From the NCBI GenBank assembly GCA_963805705.1, contig CAWDVH010000005.1, positions 1,240,001 through 1,304,000 on the forward strand: DNA of 64,000 bases. Reading direction: 5' to 3'. Shown piece after piece: positions 25,651 through 35,923 of the stretch. Each line of letters starts with the position of its first letter. Positions within the stretch are counted from its first letter, which is position 1. The notes beneath the pieces were generated by a model. The model saw only the letters and a program-made list of their open reading frames with translations, searched no databases and was not told the origin of the DNA. This DNA comes from CAWDVH01 sp963805705 (GTDB lineage: Bacteria > Actinomycetota > Actinomycetes > Streptosporangiales > Streptosporangiaceae). The translations under genes and the position numbers were made by a program.

Positions 25651-26562
25651 ATGTCACCGCGCCCTCACATCCTCGTCGTCAACGGCCGTAAGGTCCGCCA
25701 GCCGGTCTTCATCATCGGCGCTCCGCACTCGGGGGCGGACCTGCTCGCCCGTGCCCTGAAGCAGTCCGCCGGGTTTCACGTCACGATCGGCCAGCCGGCC
25801 GTCCTCGGCGTGGTCTACGCGTTCGCGCGTACTCCCTCTCTCCAGCGGGACCGGGGCGAGGCAGCGGTGACCGTGCTGCGCGACGCGTTCGCGCAGGCCT
25901 GGCAGGTCGCCGCGCAGGCCTGCCAGGAATGCTCGCAGTTCTGCCGGGAGGTAGGCGGGGTCAACGGGACCGGTACCTGCATCGCCGAGCGCGACATCGC
26001 CCGGTACGGAGACGCGAGCCCGGACCTGATGTACTGCGCCGAGTCGCTCGTGGAGGCATTCCCTGACGCCCGCCTGGTGCAGGTCATCAGGGACGGCCGG
26101 GATGTCGTGGCCGGGATGCTGTCGGACGCCGAGACCATGACCTGGTTCAAGCACGGCACGACCAATGTGGAGACCGAGTTCCCCCATCCGTTCTTCGGCA
26201 TCGAGACCGAGGCCGACCGGTCCGCCTGGGCCGGCCTGTCGGTGGCCGGCAAGTGCGCGATGCGCTGGCGGGGATCGGTGCGCAAGATGGCGCGGCTGCG
26301 CAGCAGCATGTCGGCTGAGCAGCTGACCACCTTGCGCTATGAGCAGCTCATCCGCGAGCCGACGGCCGCGGCGCAGGCCGTCTCGCAATTCATCGACGCC
26401 GGCCTCAGCCCGATCGAGGTACGCGGGCAGATCCGCGGGCCCGGCGCATGGCAGCCGGCGGTGGAGACAGGCGGCTGGCGGCGCCTGCTCACGCCCGGGC
26501 AGCTCGCCGAGGTCGAGCAGGTGGCCGGCACCGACCTGCGCCGCGTCGGCTACAGCTCCTGA
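25651..26562 (+). CDS. Sulfotransferase-family protein
   Basis: About 303 residues from ATG 25651. The frame is open 28 codons further upstream without conserved sequence. The PAPS 5'-phosphosulfate loop is P-V-F-I-I-G-A-P-H-S-G-A-D-L-L at about 20-34, and the 3'-phosphate site is L-V-Q-V-I-R-D-G-R-D-V-V-A-G near residue 150. This is the typical bacterial sulfotransferase pattern, with a C-terminal Y-E-Q-L-I-R-E-P block. The acceptor is unknown, perhaps a glycolipid or a secondary metabolite. Confidence 0.82.
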   Translation: MSPRPHILVVNGRKVRQPVFIIGAPHSGADLLARALKQSAGFHVTIGQPAVLGVVYAFARTPSLQRDRGEAAVTVLRDAFAQAWQVAAQACQECSQFCREVGGVNGTGTCIAERDIARYGDASPDLMYCAESLVEAFPDARLVQVIRDGRDVVAGMLSDAETMTWFKHGTTNVETEFPHPFFGIETEADRSAWAGLSVAGKCAMRWRGSVRKMARLRSSMSAEQLTTLRYEQLIREPTAAAQAVSQFIDAGLSPIEVRGQIRGPGAWQPAVETGGWRRLLTPGQLAEVEQVAGTDLRRVGYSS

Positions 26563-26619
26563 CCGCTGGACGCCCGGTGGCAGGCGGCCGGGGCCGGCCG
26601 CCGGTGGCAGGATGGGCAG

Positions 26620-27108
26620 ATGGCGAACGAGCGGATGGAGGTCCGGCGGGCGATCCCGGCGGGCCCGGGGACGATCTTCCGGCTGCTGTGCGATCCGCAG
26701 GGACATGTGGCGATTGACAGCTCGGGGATGCTGATGGCGGCCACCGGGCCGCCCGTGGCCGCCGTGGGCGACAGCTTCGTCGTGCACATGGACCGCGAGG
26801 CGCTGAACGACTACCCGATGGGCCGCTACGACGTCACCGTCACGATCACGAGGTTCGCGCCTGACCGCGAGATCGCGTGGACGATCCTGGGCGAGATCCG
26901 CCCGCCGATCGGCCATGTCTACGGCTACGTGCTCGACCCCGTCGAGGACGGCACGCTGGTCACGTCGTACTACGACTGGTCGTCCATCGACCAGACCTGG
27001 AGGGAGGCCGGGATCTTCCCGGTCATCTCGGAAGGAGCGCTGCGGGCCACCCTGGGCATCCTGGCCCGGACCGTGGCACGGGGCTATCCCGGCGGCGCGT
27101 CGGCCTAG
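26620..27108 (+). CDS. SRPBCC-family (START-like) protein
   Basis: A 162-residue protein with the polyketide-cyclase/START-like organisation: beta strand E-V-R-R-A-I-P-A-G-P-G-T-I-F-R-L-L-C-D-P at the N-terminus, an internal I-T-R-F-A-P-D-R-E-I-A-W-T, and a long C-terminal helix. It binds a hydrophobic ligand in a helix-grip fold. The partner is unknown. It follows the sulfotransferase in the same direction, 57 bases later. Confidence 0.78.
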   Translation: MANERMEVRRAIPAGPGTIFRLLCDPQGHVAIDSSGMLMAATGPPVAAVGDSFVVHMDREALNDYPMGRYDVTVTITRFAPDREIAWTILGEIRPPIGHVYGYVLDPVEDGTLVTSYYDWSSIDQTWREAGIFPVISEGALRATLGILARTVARGYPGGASA

Positions 27109-27191
27109 GGCTGTCCTGCCGCGCCGGGATGAGCCAGTCTGGACGCCGGCGCGAGCAGGCGCGCACGCGGCATCAGGAAGCTGGTCACGGT

Positions 27192-28031
27192 ATGGGTCTC
27201 TATGGTCTGGACTGGATCGAGCGGCTTCCTGATGAGCTGGAACGGCAGCAGACGATCCTGCTGGGGCTGCTCGCGCTGTGCGAAGCAGACGACCGCATCC
27301 GGTGGCTCGTGATCGGATGCTCGCTGGCCCGCGACGCAGCAGACGGGCTTTCTGATCTCGACGTCGCCATGGGGGTTCGGGACGAAGAGTTCGACGCGAC
27401 TATGCCGGGTGTTCGTCGTGCCGTCGACAGTCTCGGGGATCTCGTCGAGAGCTATCATCATCAGCTCCCGTCCATGACGACGACCCACGAGCGGATCTTC
27501 GCGCAGTTCGCCGACCGCTGCCAGGTCGACCTGGTGGTCTTCCCTGCCTCGACGCCCGGCGGCTCAGTCCCTCATGTGGTCGTGCTCTACGATCCGGACA
27601 ACGTGCTTGTGATCCCTGGTGAGGGGCACGCGGTTACGCCTGAGCAGATCCGGCAGGCGGCCTTCCGTGGCTGGTGCGCTCTGGCCGACCTCGGCAAGTA
27701 CCTGCGCCGCCAGTCACCATGGGAGGCGCTCGACCGGCTGCATGAGGCACGAGGTCAGCTCTGGCAACTCTGGGCCGCCGCGCATCACGTCCCCGACCCG
27801 CAGTACGGGCTCACGAGCATCCTGGACTTTGCGTCCGGGCAACTCCCGACGGGGATCAGCGACACGGTTTCTGATCTCGATCCCGGGAGGCTGCTGTCCG
27901 CCGCCCGGCACCTGGCGGCACTGCTGAACCAGATCGGCGATCACCTTCCCGAAGACCAGCGGGCGGCCCTGCCTGAGGCTATGGCCCGGTATGTCACTAA
28001 CGACCTGCGCCAGCTCAGCCCCCCTGGCTGA
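27192..28031 (+). CDS. Nucleotidyltransferase-domain protein
   Basis: About 279 residues from ATG 27192. The frame is open upstream but lacks coding character there. The N-terminus contains V-I-G-C-S-L-A-R-D-A-A-D-G-L-S-D-L-D-V-A (about 38-57), the G-S-x-x-R-x-x-x-x-x-S-D-x-D-L metal-binding motif of polymerase-beta-like nucleotidyltransferases, as in aminoglycoside adenylyltransferases. The third carboxylate may be in C-Q-V-D-L-V-V-F. A helical C-terminal domain follows. It is a stand-alone enzyme of unknown acceptor and has no antitoxin-like partner in view. Confidence 0.8.
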   Translation: MGLYGLDWIERLPDELERQQTILLGLLALCEADDRIRWLVIGCSLARDAADGLSDLDVAMGVRDEEFDATMPGVRRAVDSLGDLVESYHHQLPSMTTTHERIFAQFADRCQVDLVVFPASTPGGSVPHVVVLYDPDNVLVIPGEGHAVTPEQIRQAAFRGWCALADLGKYLRRQSPWEALDRLHEARGQLWQLWAAAHHVPDPQYGLTSILDFASGQLPTGISDTVSDLDPGRLLSAARHLAALLNQIGDHLPEDQRAALPEAMARYVTNDLRQLSPPG

Positions 28032-28072
28032 TCCTGCTCTGGCTCGGACGGCGGCGCGGACGGCTGAGCTGC

Positions 28073-30031
28073 TCAGACCCGGGCGGCGGGCTCCTGGCGG
28101 GCGAACTGGGTGCGGTAGAGCTCGGCGTACAGGCCGCCGGCGGCCAGCAGTTCCTCGTGCCTGCCGCGCTCGCGGACCTGGCCGTCGTCGATGACCAGGA
28201 TCTGGTCGGCCTCCCTGATGGTCGACAGCCGGTGGGCGATCACCAGCGAGGTCCGTCCGGCCAGCGCGATCTTCAGGGCGCGCTGCACGGCCGCCTCGGA
28301 TTCCGAATCCAGGTGCGCGGTGGCCTCGTCGAGTACTACCACTGAGGGCGCCTTCAGCAGCAGCCTGGCCAGCGCGATCCGCTGCTTCTCCCCGCCCGAC
28401 AGGCGGTAGCCCCGGTCGCCGACGACGGTGTCGAGGCCGTCGGGAAGCGCCGAGATCAGGTCCCAGATCTGCGCCGCCTGGCAGGCGCTGATCAGCTCCC
28501 GCTCGGAGGCGTCGGGCTTGGCGTAGGCCAGGTTGGCCCGGATGGTGTCGTGGAACATGTGCGCGTCCTGGGTGACGACGCCGACCACGTTGTGCAGCGA
28601 TTCCTGGGTGACGTCGGTGAGGTCATGGCCGCCGATGCGCACCGCGCCCGCGCGCGGGTCATACAGCCTGGAGACCAGGTGCGTGATGGTCGTCTTGCCC
28701 GCCCCTGACGGGCCGACCAGGGCGGTGAGCTGGCCGGACGGAGCGCGGAACGTCACGTCAGAGAGCACGTCCTTATTCGCCTCCGCGTGCTCGGGCGCGG
28801 GCAGCGCGATCGATTCCAGGGAAGCCAGCGACACCTCGCTGGCCGCCGGATAGCGAAACGACACGTGGTCGAGCTGTATCTCCGGAGCCGCATCGGTGAC
28901 CGCGGTGCCGTCGCTGACCGCGGTGCCGTCGCTGACCGCGGTGCCGTCGCTGACCGCCGTGTACCGCGGCAGCGCGACCGCGCCCGGCCGGTCGGCGATC
29001 AGCGGCTTCAGGTCGAGTACCTCAAAGACCCGGTCGAAGCTGACCAGGGCGGTCATCACGTCGACCTGCACGTTGGACAGCGAGGTGATCGGCCCGTACA
29101 GGCGGCCGAGCAGCGCGGCCAGCGCCACCAGGGTGCCGAGCTGGATGGCGTGATGGATGACCAGGCTGCCGCCGAGGCCGTAAGTGATCGCAGTGGCCAT
29201 CGAGGCCAGCAGGGACAGCGCGATGAACAGCGCCCCGCCGTACATGGCGGTGATCACGCCGATGTCACGGACCCTGGCCGCCCGGCCGGCGAAGACATCC
29301 GCCTCCTCCTCGGGGCGGCCGTAGAGCTTGACGAGCATGGCCCCGGCGACGTTGAAGCGCTCGGTCATGGTCGAGCCCATCGCGGCGTCGAGCTGCATCG
29401 ACTCCCTGGTGAGGCGCTGCAGCCGGCGGCCGACCAGCCGGGCCGGGATGATGAACATCGGCAGCAGGACCAGGGCGACGACGGTGACGAGCCAGGACAG
29501 CGAGATCATCACCACGAGGACCAGGACCAGGGACAGCACGTTAGAGACCACGGACGACAGGGTCGAGGTCAGCGCCTGCTGCGCGCCGATAACGTCGTTG
29601 TTCAGCCTGCTCACGAGCGAGCCGGTCTGAGCCCTGGTGAAGAACGCGATCGGCTGCCGCTGCACGTGCCGGAATACCTGCGTGCGCAGATCGTAGATAA
29701 GCCCCTCGCCAATCCGCGAGGAATACCACCGCTGGCCAATGGACAGCAGCGCGTCGAATATGGCCAGGCCGGCCACCGTTGCGGCGACCCCGAGGACCAC
29801 TGCGGTGTCGCCGGGCAGGATGCCCTCGTCGATCAGCCGCCGCAGCAGCAGCGGGATGGCCACGGTGATCACCGCGTCCAGTGACGTCAGGAAGAGAAAC
29901 AGGATGAGCGAGAGCCGGTAAGGACGCGCGTAGGAGGCGATCCGGCGGATCGTGCCCGGTTTCAGCTGCTGGCGGGTTATGGCTCTGTCGCGCGTGAACG
30001 AATGCATCGCCCGCCAGTTGCTGGCACTCAT
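28073..30031 (-). CDS. ABC exporter (fused transmembrane and ATPase domains)
   Basis: A 652-residue half-transporter: six transmembrane segments in about 35-330, then an ATPase with Walker A G-P-S-G-A-G-K-T-T, signature L-S-G-G-E-K-Q-R-I-A-L-A-R and Walker B V-V-V-L-D-E-A-T-A-H-L-D. It resembles multidrug and lipid exporters of the MsbA/LmrA type, acting as a homodimer or with an unseen partner. Between the domains is a tandem T-A-V-S-D-G repeat (about residues 357-378). The adjacent enoyl-CoA hydratase gene reads in the same direction 137 bases upstream. Confidence 0.9.
   Translation of the reverse strand: MSASNWRAMHSFTRDRAITRQQLKPGTIRRIASYARPYRLSLILFLFLTSLDAVITVAIPLLLRRLIDEGILPGDTAVVLGVAATVAGLAIFDALLSIGQRWYSSRIGEGLIYDLRTQVFRHVQRQPIAFFTRAQTGSLVSRLNNDVIGAQQALTSTLSSVVSNVLSLVLVLVVMISLSWLVTVVALVLLPMFIIPARLVGRRLQRLTRESMQLDAAMGSTMTERFNVAGAMLVKLYGRPEEEADVFAGRAARVRDIGVITAMYGGALFIALSLLASMATAITYGLGGSLVIHHAIQLGTLVALAALLGRLYGPITSLSNVQVDVMTALVSFDRVFEVLDLKPLIADRPGAVALPRYTAVSDGTAVSDGTAVSDGTAVTDAAPEIQLDHVSFRYPAASEVSLASLESIALPAPEHAEANKDVLSDVTFRAPSGQLTALVGPSGAGKTTITHLVSRLYDPRAGAVRIGGHDLTDVTQESLHNVVGVVTQDAHMFHDTIRANLAYAKPDASERELISACQAAQIWDLISALPDGLDTVVGDRGYRLSGGEKQRIALARLLLKAPSVVVLDEATAHLDSESEAAVQRALKIALAGRTSLVIAHRLSTIREADQILVIDDGQVRERGRHEELLAAGGLYAELYRTQFARQEPAARV
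28898..28957 (-). repeat. In-frame 18-bp minisatellite in the ABC exporter gene
   Basis: Three perfect 18-bp units (GACCGCGGTGCCGTCGCT) and a degenerate fourth encode T-A-V-S-D-G repeats in the linker between the membrane and ATPase domains. Confidence 0.9.
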
Positions 30032-30168
30032 GACCCCTGGAACCGCCGCACTGCGGCAGAACTTCCCCGGTTAGCTATCGGCGAACCGTCCCGGCAGCCG
30101 TCGGGGGGCGGGCTGTGTGGATCTCAGCCGGCGGACAGGGCCCGCAGTAAGGCGGCCGGTACGGAATC

Positions 30169-30945
30169 TCAGCCGGTGAGCCGGGCTCGCAGCAAGGCGG
30201 CCTGGGCCCGGCGCTCGGCCGCGGCCTGCTGCTCCAGGGTGTTTCCCGCGGCCTGGGCCAGCAGTTCCTTGGTCGCCCTGGATGCCGCCGCGTCCGTCGC
30301 CAGCAGCGCGGCGACCAGATCGGCGATCGCCTCGTCCAGGTCCGCCGGTGCGACCACGAGCTCGCCCAGCCGCAGCGCGGCGGCCTCGTGCGCATCAATG
30401 GTCCGCGCGGTCAGGCACAGCTCGATAGCACGGGGCAGGCCGACTATGTCGACAAGTGGCTTTGTCCCCGTCAGGTCCGGGACCAGCCCGAGGGCGGGTT
30501 CCTTGATGCACAGCCTGGCGTCGTCCGCCAGGACGCGCAGGTCGCAGGCCAGCGCGAGCTGACATCCGGCCCCGATGGCGTGTCCCCGCACGGCGGCGAC
30601 GGACACGATGGACGGGTCGCGGAGCCAGAGGAAACCGGCCTGGCAGCGAGCGACCCACTGCTCGAAGCCGGCGTCGGCCGCGCTGGGGACCGGATCCTCG
30701 CCTGGCACCCCCTCGGCGGCGAACATGCGCAGGTCGATGCCGGAGGAGAACGATGAGCCTGCACCGCGCACGACAACGACGCGGACCCGGGACGGCAGGG
30801 CGCTGCCGATGGCAGCCAGGCCCTGCCACATGCCAGGTGTCATGGCATTGCGGCGCTCGGGCCGGTTGAGAGTCACGGTCGCGACGGCATCGTCGATCTC
30901 AAACTGCAGCCCGCTGCTGGCGAGCTCAGCAGCGCTGATGGTCAC
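30169..30945 (-). CDS. Enoyl-CoA hydratase/isomerase-family protein (crotonase)
   Basis: About 258 residues from GTG 30945, which lies 5 bases after AGGAGG. The crotonase oxyanion-hole regions are present: R-N-A-M-T-P-G-M, then A-G-S-S-F-S-S-G-I-D-L-R, and V-R-G-H-A-I-G-A-G-C-Q-L-A-L-A-C-D-L-R. The acidic position of the second catalytic helix is E in K-E-P-A-L-G-L-V-P-D-L-T-G-T, typical of hydratase/isomerase members. It should act on an acyl-CoA intermediate; the pathway is not evident from neighbours. Confidence 0.88.
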   Translation of the reverse strand: MTISAAELASSGLQFEIDDAVATVTLNRPERRNAMTPGMWQGLAAIGSALPSRVRVVVVRGAGSSFSSGIDLRMFAAEGVPGEDPVPSAADAGFEQWVARCQAGFLWLRDPSIVSVAAVRGHAIGAGCQLALACDLRVLADDARLCIKEPALGLVPDLTGTKPLVDIVGLPRAIELCLTARTIDAHEAAALRLGELVVAPADLDEAIADLVAALLATDAAASRATKELLAQAAGNTLEQQAAAERRAQAALLRARLTG

Positions 30946-31038
30946 GCTTTCCTCCTGGATTCGCAGCAGACGCAGCGCAAGAGGGCGGAAGAGCACTGGC
31001 CGGCGACGGTGCCGGTCGTCTCGGGGTCAGGAGGTGCG

Positions 31039-31096
31039 GCGGTGGTAAGCAACGGTAAGCAGTGGTAAGCAACGGTAGGCAGCGGTAAGCGCAGCG
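31039..31096. repeat. Short GGTAAGCARYG tandem array
   Basis: Six imperfect copies of a roughly 10-bp unit (GGTAAGCAAC / GGTAAGCAGT) lie between the crotonase gene and the HTH gene. Confidence 0.7.
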
Positions 31097-31098
31097 GC

Positions 31099-31131
31099 CG
31101 CGCGTCCCCGGAGAGTGGCCCCGGACGCGCG
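31099..31131 (-). terminator. Hairpin after the small HTH gene
   Basis: A 9-bp perfect stem, CGCGCGTCC (31099-31107) with GGACGCGCG (31123-31131), encloses a 15-base loop starting 8 bases after the stop of the minus-strand HTH gene. There is no T-run, as is common for actinobacterial terminators. Confidence 0.5.
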
Positions 31132-31138
31132 CCGCGTG

Positions 31139-31360
31139 TTAGCGCTTCGGCTTGCCCTTACCCCGGGTTGCGCCGCCCCGACCGCGGAGCGATACCCCAG
31201 TTTCGGTCAGAATCCGGTGAATGAACCCATATGATCGGCCTGTCGATCCGGCCAGCGAGCGAATACTCTCGCCGGCGTTGTATCTCTTCTTGAGATCCGC
31301 AGCCAGTTTCGTTCGATCGGCGCCGGTCACCCGGGTGCCTTTCTTAAGAGTTTCGGTCAC
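31139..31360 (-). CDS. Small helix-turn-helix protein
   Basis: A 73-residue basic protein starting at GTG 31360 with a GGGAGG site. The core R-Y-N-A-G-E-S-I-R-S-L-A, then T-G-R-S-Y-G-F-I-H-R-I-L-T-E-T-G-V is a clear helix-turn-helix, and the tail R-G-R-G-G-A-T-R-G-K-G-K is strongly basic. This type is widespread and conserved in actinobacteria as a small DNA-binding protein of unspecified function. Its upstream region is A/T-rich and holds an inverted repeat. Confidence 0.85.
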   Translation of the reverse strand: MTETLKKGTRVTGADRTKLAADLKKRYNAGESIRSLAGSTGRSYGFIHRILTETGVSLRGRGGATRGKGKPKR

Positions 31361-31411
31361 GTGTACCTCCCAGTGAGCTGAAGTGACCGCTGAGTTACCT
31401 TATCCCGTAAT

Positions 31412-31433
31412 GATCACGCATCAGGTCGTGATC
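31412..31433. promoter_or_regulatory. Inverted repeat upstream of the small HTH gene
   Basis: GATCACG (31412-31418) and CGTGATC (31427-31433) form a perfect 7-bp inverted repeat with an 8-base centre, 52 bases before the HTH start, followed upstream by an A/T-rich tract. It could be an operator (possibly autoregulatory) or a weak terminator of the ABC-F gene. Confidence 0.4.
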
Positions 31434-31532
31434 GGCTACCCACACGACGGCAAAAGATCTCTTGTTTTTCGCGTCGCCTTTACAGGGCAGGTCGAGGCGC
31501 ATGCGCGGCTCCCGCCGAGCCATAACAAGATC

Positions 31533-33131
<1,599 letters not shown>

Positions 33132-33181
33132 GAAAAAATCGCTCCATAACGGAATAAAAGGGACATCAGCAGGCCCAAGCC

Positions 33182-33199
33182 ACCCCAGTACCGGGGTGT
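33182..33199 (-). promoter_or_regulatory. Small hairpin in the ABC-F 5' region
   Basis: CACCCC (33182-33187) and GGGGTG (33194-33199) pair around a 6-base loop, about 50 bases upstream of the ABC-F start. It could end the acVLRF1 transcript or serve as a leader element; no decision is possible from sequence. Confidence 0.3.
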
Positions 33200-33266
33200 T
33201 CCGTCATGAGATGAGCGGTTGCATATCGTAAGTTTACCCGAGCCGGCGCCGAGCCCGCCAAGTGCT

Positions 33267-33947
33267 TTACGGCCGGCCGGCTGGCTCGGTCAGCCGGATA
33301 CGCACCGCGCGAAACAGCTTCGGGGTGCCGCGCAGCACCACCAGCCTCGGATCCGGCACCGTGAGGAAGCGGTCGACGGCCAGCGTGAAGTACGGCTTCA
33401 GGCGCGGCTCGGCGCGGAGCCCGGCGATCGTGCGCCGGTCTCCCCCGAGGACCACCGCGTCGAGCCTTCCCGCGTACGGGCCGAGCACGGCCACGGCGGT
33501 GTCCGCCGCCGCGCCGAGCGCCTCCGCGGCCTGCTTCTCCCGGCGCCGGGCGAAACGGTGCTGTGAGGTACCGCCGGCCGCGCTGCGGCCGTGCACCAGG
33601 CGGGAGCCGACCTTCGAGGCGACGAGCTGAGCCTGCGGACCGGTGAATACCCCGGCCGCGTAGCCACCGAGACGGACCAGCAGCACCCCGACCGTCCGGG
33701 CGGCGAGCGCGTGCGCGGCTATCTGCTGCGGCCCGGCGGAGCGGGGATCAGGCAGCGGCGGAAACGGCACGTGGCACTCGGCGACGGCGCCGTCCGCCGC
33801 CCGGAACGTCATGACTGCGGCACCGGGCTCGGCGGCCACCGGACCGTGCCGCTGCGCAAACGAGTCCAGCCAGCCGGCCAGCCGTTCGGGGGCCACGTCG
33901 ATCCACCGCCCGCCGTGACGCCCGCCGTCGCCTTGGTCACTGGTCAT
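33267..33947 (-). CDS. acVLRF1-type peptidyl-tRNA hydrolase
   Basis: A 226-residue protein that I match to the actinobacterial VLRF1 family, relatives of the eRF1-like domain of eukaryotic Vms1/ANKZF1 that cleave peptidyl-tRNA on stalled ribosomes. The match rests on G-R-W-I-D-V-x-P-E-R-L at the N-terminus, L-L-V-R-L-G-G-Y-A-x-G-V near residue 90, and the catalytic-loop-like S-A-A-G-G-T-S-Q-H-R-F-A-R-R-R-E at about 122-137, whose Gly-Gly-x-Ser-Gln corresponds to the active-site loop. P-D-P-R-x-x-V-L closes the domain. It reads into the ABC-F gene 135 bases downstream. Confidence 0.82.
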   Translation of the reverse strand: MTSDQGDGGRHGGRWIDVAPERLAGWLDSFAQRHGPVAAEPGAAVMTFRAADGAVAECHVPFPPLPDPRSAGPQQIAAHALAARTVGVLLVRLGGYAAGVFTGPQAQLVASKVGSRLVHGRSAAGGTSQHRFARRREKQAAEALGAAADTAVAVLGPYAGRLDAVVLGGDRRTIAGLRAEPRLKPYFTLAVDRFLTVPDPRLVVLRGTPKLFRAVRIRLTEPAGRP

Positions 33948-34098
33948 GACGCACCGCCTTCATGTCATCGCCGCGAGCCTCAGCTGGCGAGCCGCAGCCA
34001 AGGATGTCATCTGGCCGGCCCTCGCCGGACAGATGTCTTGGGCGAGTTGTGACATCGGCTCTCCGGGTTCGTTATTCCAGAGTGGAAGACTGGGCCGC

Positions 34099-35070
34099 AT
34101 GACCGTGACCAACATGGACTCCGGGCAGGGATCGCAGCGAGCCGATGGCGGGCCGCCCCCGGCCATCGAACTCAGAGGCGTGCACAAGAACTTCGGTCCC
34201 GTCGAGGCGGTCAAGGGCATCGACCTGAACGTCGAGTCAGGGGAGATCGTCGCCTTCCTCGGGCCGAACGGCGCAGGCAAGACCTCGACCATCGACGTGA
34301 TCCTCGGCCTGTCCCAGCCGACGAGCGGCGATGTGTCGGTCTACGGGATGCAGCCGCGCCAGGCCATTACCCGCGGCCTGGTCTCCGCGGTAATGCAGAC
34401 CGGCGGGCTGCTCAAGGACATGACGGTCGCCGAGACCGCCCGGTACACCGCCAGCCTGTTCGCGCAGAGCGAGCCGGTCGGGGAGGTCCTGGGCCGGGCC
34501 GGCATCGCCGACATCGCCGACCGCATGGTCGGCAAATGCTCAGGCGGCGAGCAGCAGCGGCTGCGCTTCGCCCTGGCGCTGCTGTCGGATCCGGAGCTGC
34601 TCGTCCTCGACGAGCCCACCACTGGCATGGACGTCGAGGGCCGGCGCAGCTTCTGGGCCGCGATCCGCAAGGACGCCGAGCAGGGCCGCACTGTGCTGTT
34701 CGCGACGCATTACCTCGAGGAGGCCGACGCCTACGCCGGCCGGGTCATCCTGCTGCGGCACGGGCAGATTGTCGCCGACGGCACGTCGGCCGAGGTCAAG
34801 GCGATGGCGGCCGGGCGGACGGTACGGGCCACGCTGGCCGGCGCCGACGAGGCCGCGCTGCGCGCTATTCCCGGCGCGGACACCGTCGAGATACGCGGCG
34901 ACACGGTCCTGATCCACTCCAAGGACAGCGACGCGGTGGCCAGGTACCTGCTGACCAGCACGCCCGCCAGGGACATCGAGATCAACACCCGCGGCCTTGA
35001 GGACGCATTCATCGCCCTGACCAGCGACGAGGCCGACAGCAACGGTAGCCACGCAGGAGGATCACGATGA
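34099..35070 (+). CDS. ABC-2 exporter ATP-binding protein
   Basis: About 323 residues from ATG 34099. Walker A is G-P-N-G-A-G-K-T-S-T, the signature is C-S-G-G-E-Q-Q-R-L-R-F-A, and Walker B is L-L-V-L-D-E-P-T-T-G-M-D. It is of the CcmA/DrrA drug-export type, with an approximately 90-residue C-terminal accessory domain. It overlaps the permease gene by 4 bases (ATGA), so the pair is translationally coupled. The substrate is unknown; in streptomycetes such pairs often precede a DesK-type two-component system, which is not present here. Confidence 0.92.
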   Translation: MTVTNMDSGQGSQRADGGPPPAIELRGVHKNFGPVEAVKGIDLNVESGEIVAFLGPNGAGKTSTIDVILGLSQPTSGDVSVYGMQPRQAITRGLVSAVMQTGGLLKDMTVAETARYTASLFAQSEPVGEVLGRAGIADIADRMVGKCSGGEQQRLRFALALLSDPELLVLDEPTTGMDVEGRRSFWAAIRKDAEQGRTVLFATHYLEEADAYAGRVILLRHGQIVADGTSAEVKAMAAGRTVRATLAGADEAALRAIPGADTVEIRGDTVLIHSKDSDAVARYLLTSTPARDIEINTRGLEDAFIALTSDEADSNGSHAGGSR

Positions 35071-35867
35071 GCACCCGGTCCATTCCGGCGCCCGACCTGA
35101 GCACCAGGCAAGCTCCAGGGCTAGGCGGCTTCAACCTGACGGTCCTGCGCCTGGAGGTGCGGCGGCTGCTGCGCAACCGGCGCACCGTGATCTTCGCGCT
35201 GGTCTTTCCGATCGTGTTCTTCCTGGCCTTCGGGCTGAACTCGGCGTATGCGAACGAGCCCGCCGGCCACGGCAACGTGTCGGCGTTCATCATGATCAGC
35301 ATCGCGCTGTACGGTGCCGTGCTGGCGACGACCAGCGGCGGCGCCATGGTCTCAATCGAGCGTGCCGCCGGCTGGAGCCGTCAGCTCCGGCTGACCCCGC
35401 TATCACCGGTGATGTACATCCTCATCAAGGTGCTCACCGCCCTGGTGCTCGGGCTTGTCTCGGTGGTCGCCGTGTTCGCCGTGGGGCTCATCACCGGCAA
35501 GCCGTCCATGCCCGGCTACCTGTGGGTGGTCACCGGCCTGTGCGTCTGGGTCGGCTCGCTGGTCTTCGCGGCATTCGGGCTGTTCATGGGCTACCTGCTG
35601 CCCACCGAGAACGTCATGCAGTTCCTGGGGCTCGGCCTGGCCATACTGTCCTTCGCCGGCGGCCTGTTCACTCCGCTGAGCCAGTTCCCGCAGCTGTTCC
35701 AGACGATCGCCAAGTTCACCCCGCTGTACGGCCTGAACCAGCTCGTGCACGCTCCGATGCTGGGCAACGGCATCCAGCTGGCGTGGGTGGCAAACGCCGT
35801 CATCTGGCTGGCCATCTTCGCTGGCGGCGCGATCTGGCGATTCCGCAAGGACACCGCGCGGGTCTGA
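35067..35867 (+). CDS. ABC-2 type exporter permease
   Basis: A 266-residue protein with six hydrophobic segments. The N-terminal R-R-L-L-R-N-R-R-T-V-I-F-A-L-V-F-P-I-V-F-F-L segment and the central E-R-A-A-G-W-S-R-Q-L-R-L-T-P-L coupling loop are typical of ABC-2 permeases. It forms the membrane channel for the ATPase encoded just upstream. Confidence 0.9.
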   Translation: MSTRSIPAPDLSTRQAPGLGGFNLTVLRLEVRRLLRNRRTVIFALVFPIVFFLAFGLNSAYANEPAGHGNVSAFIMISIALYGAVLATTSGGAMVSIERAAGWSRQLRLTPLSPVMYILIKVLTALVLGLVSVVAVFAVGLITGKPSMPGYLWVVTGLCVWVGSLVFAAFGLFMGYLLPTENVMQFLGLGLAILSFAGGLFTPLSQFPQLFQTIAKFTPLYGLNQLVHAPMLGNGIQLAWVANAVIWLAIFAGGAIWRFRKDTARV

Positions 35868-35923
35868 GCCCGCTACGCCTTCCGGCGGGGCGGCCGGGCC
35901 GCATCCGGGGGGGCCGGTGCGGA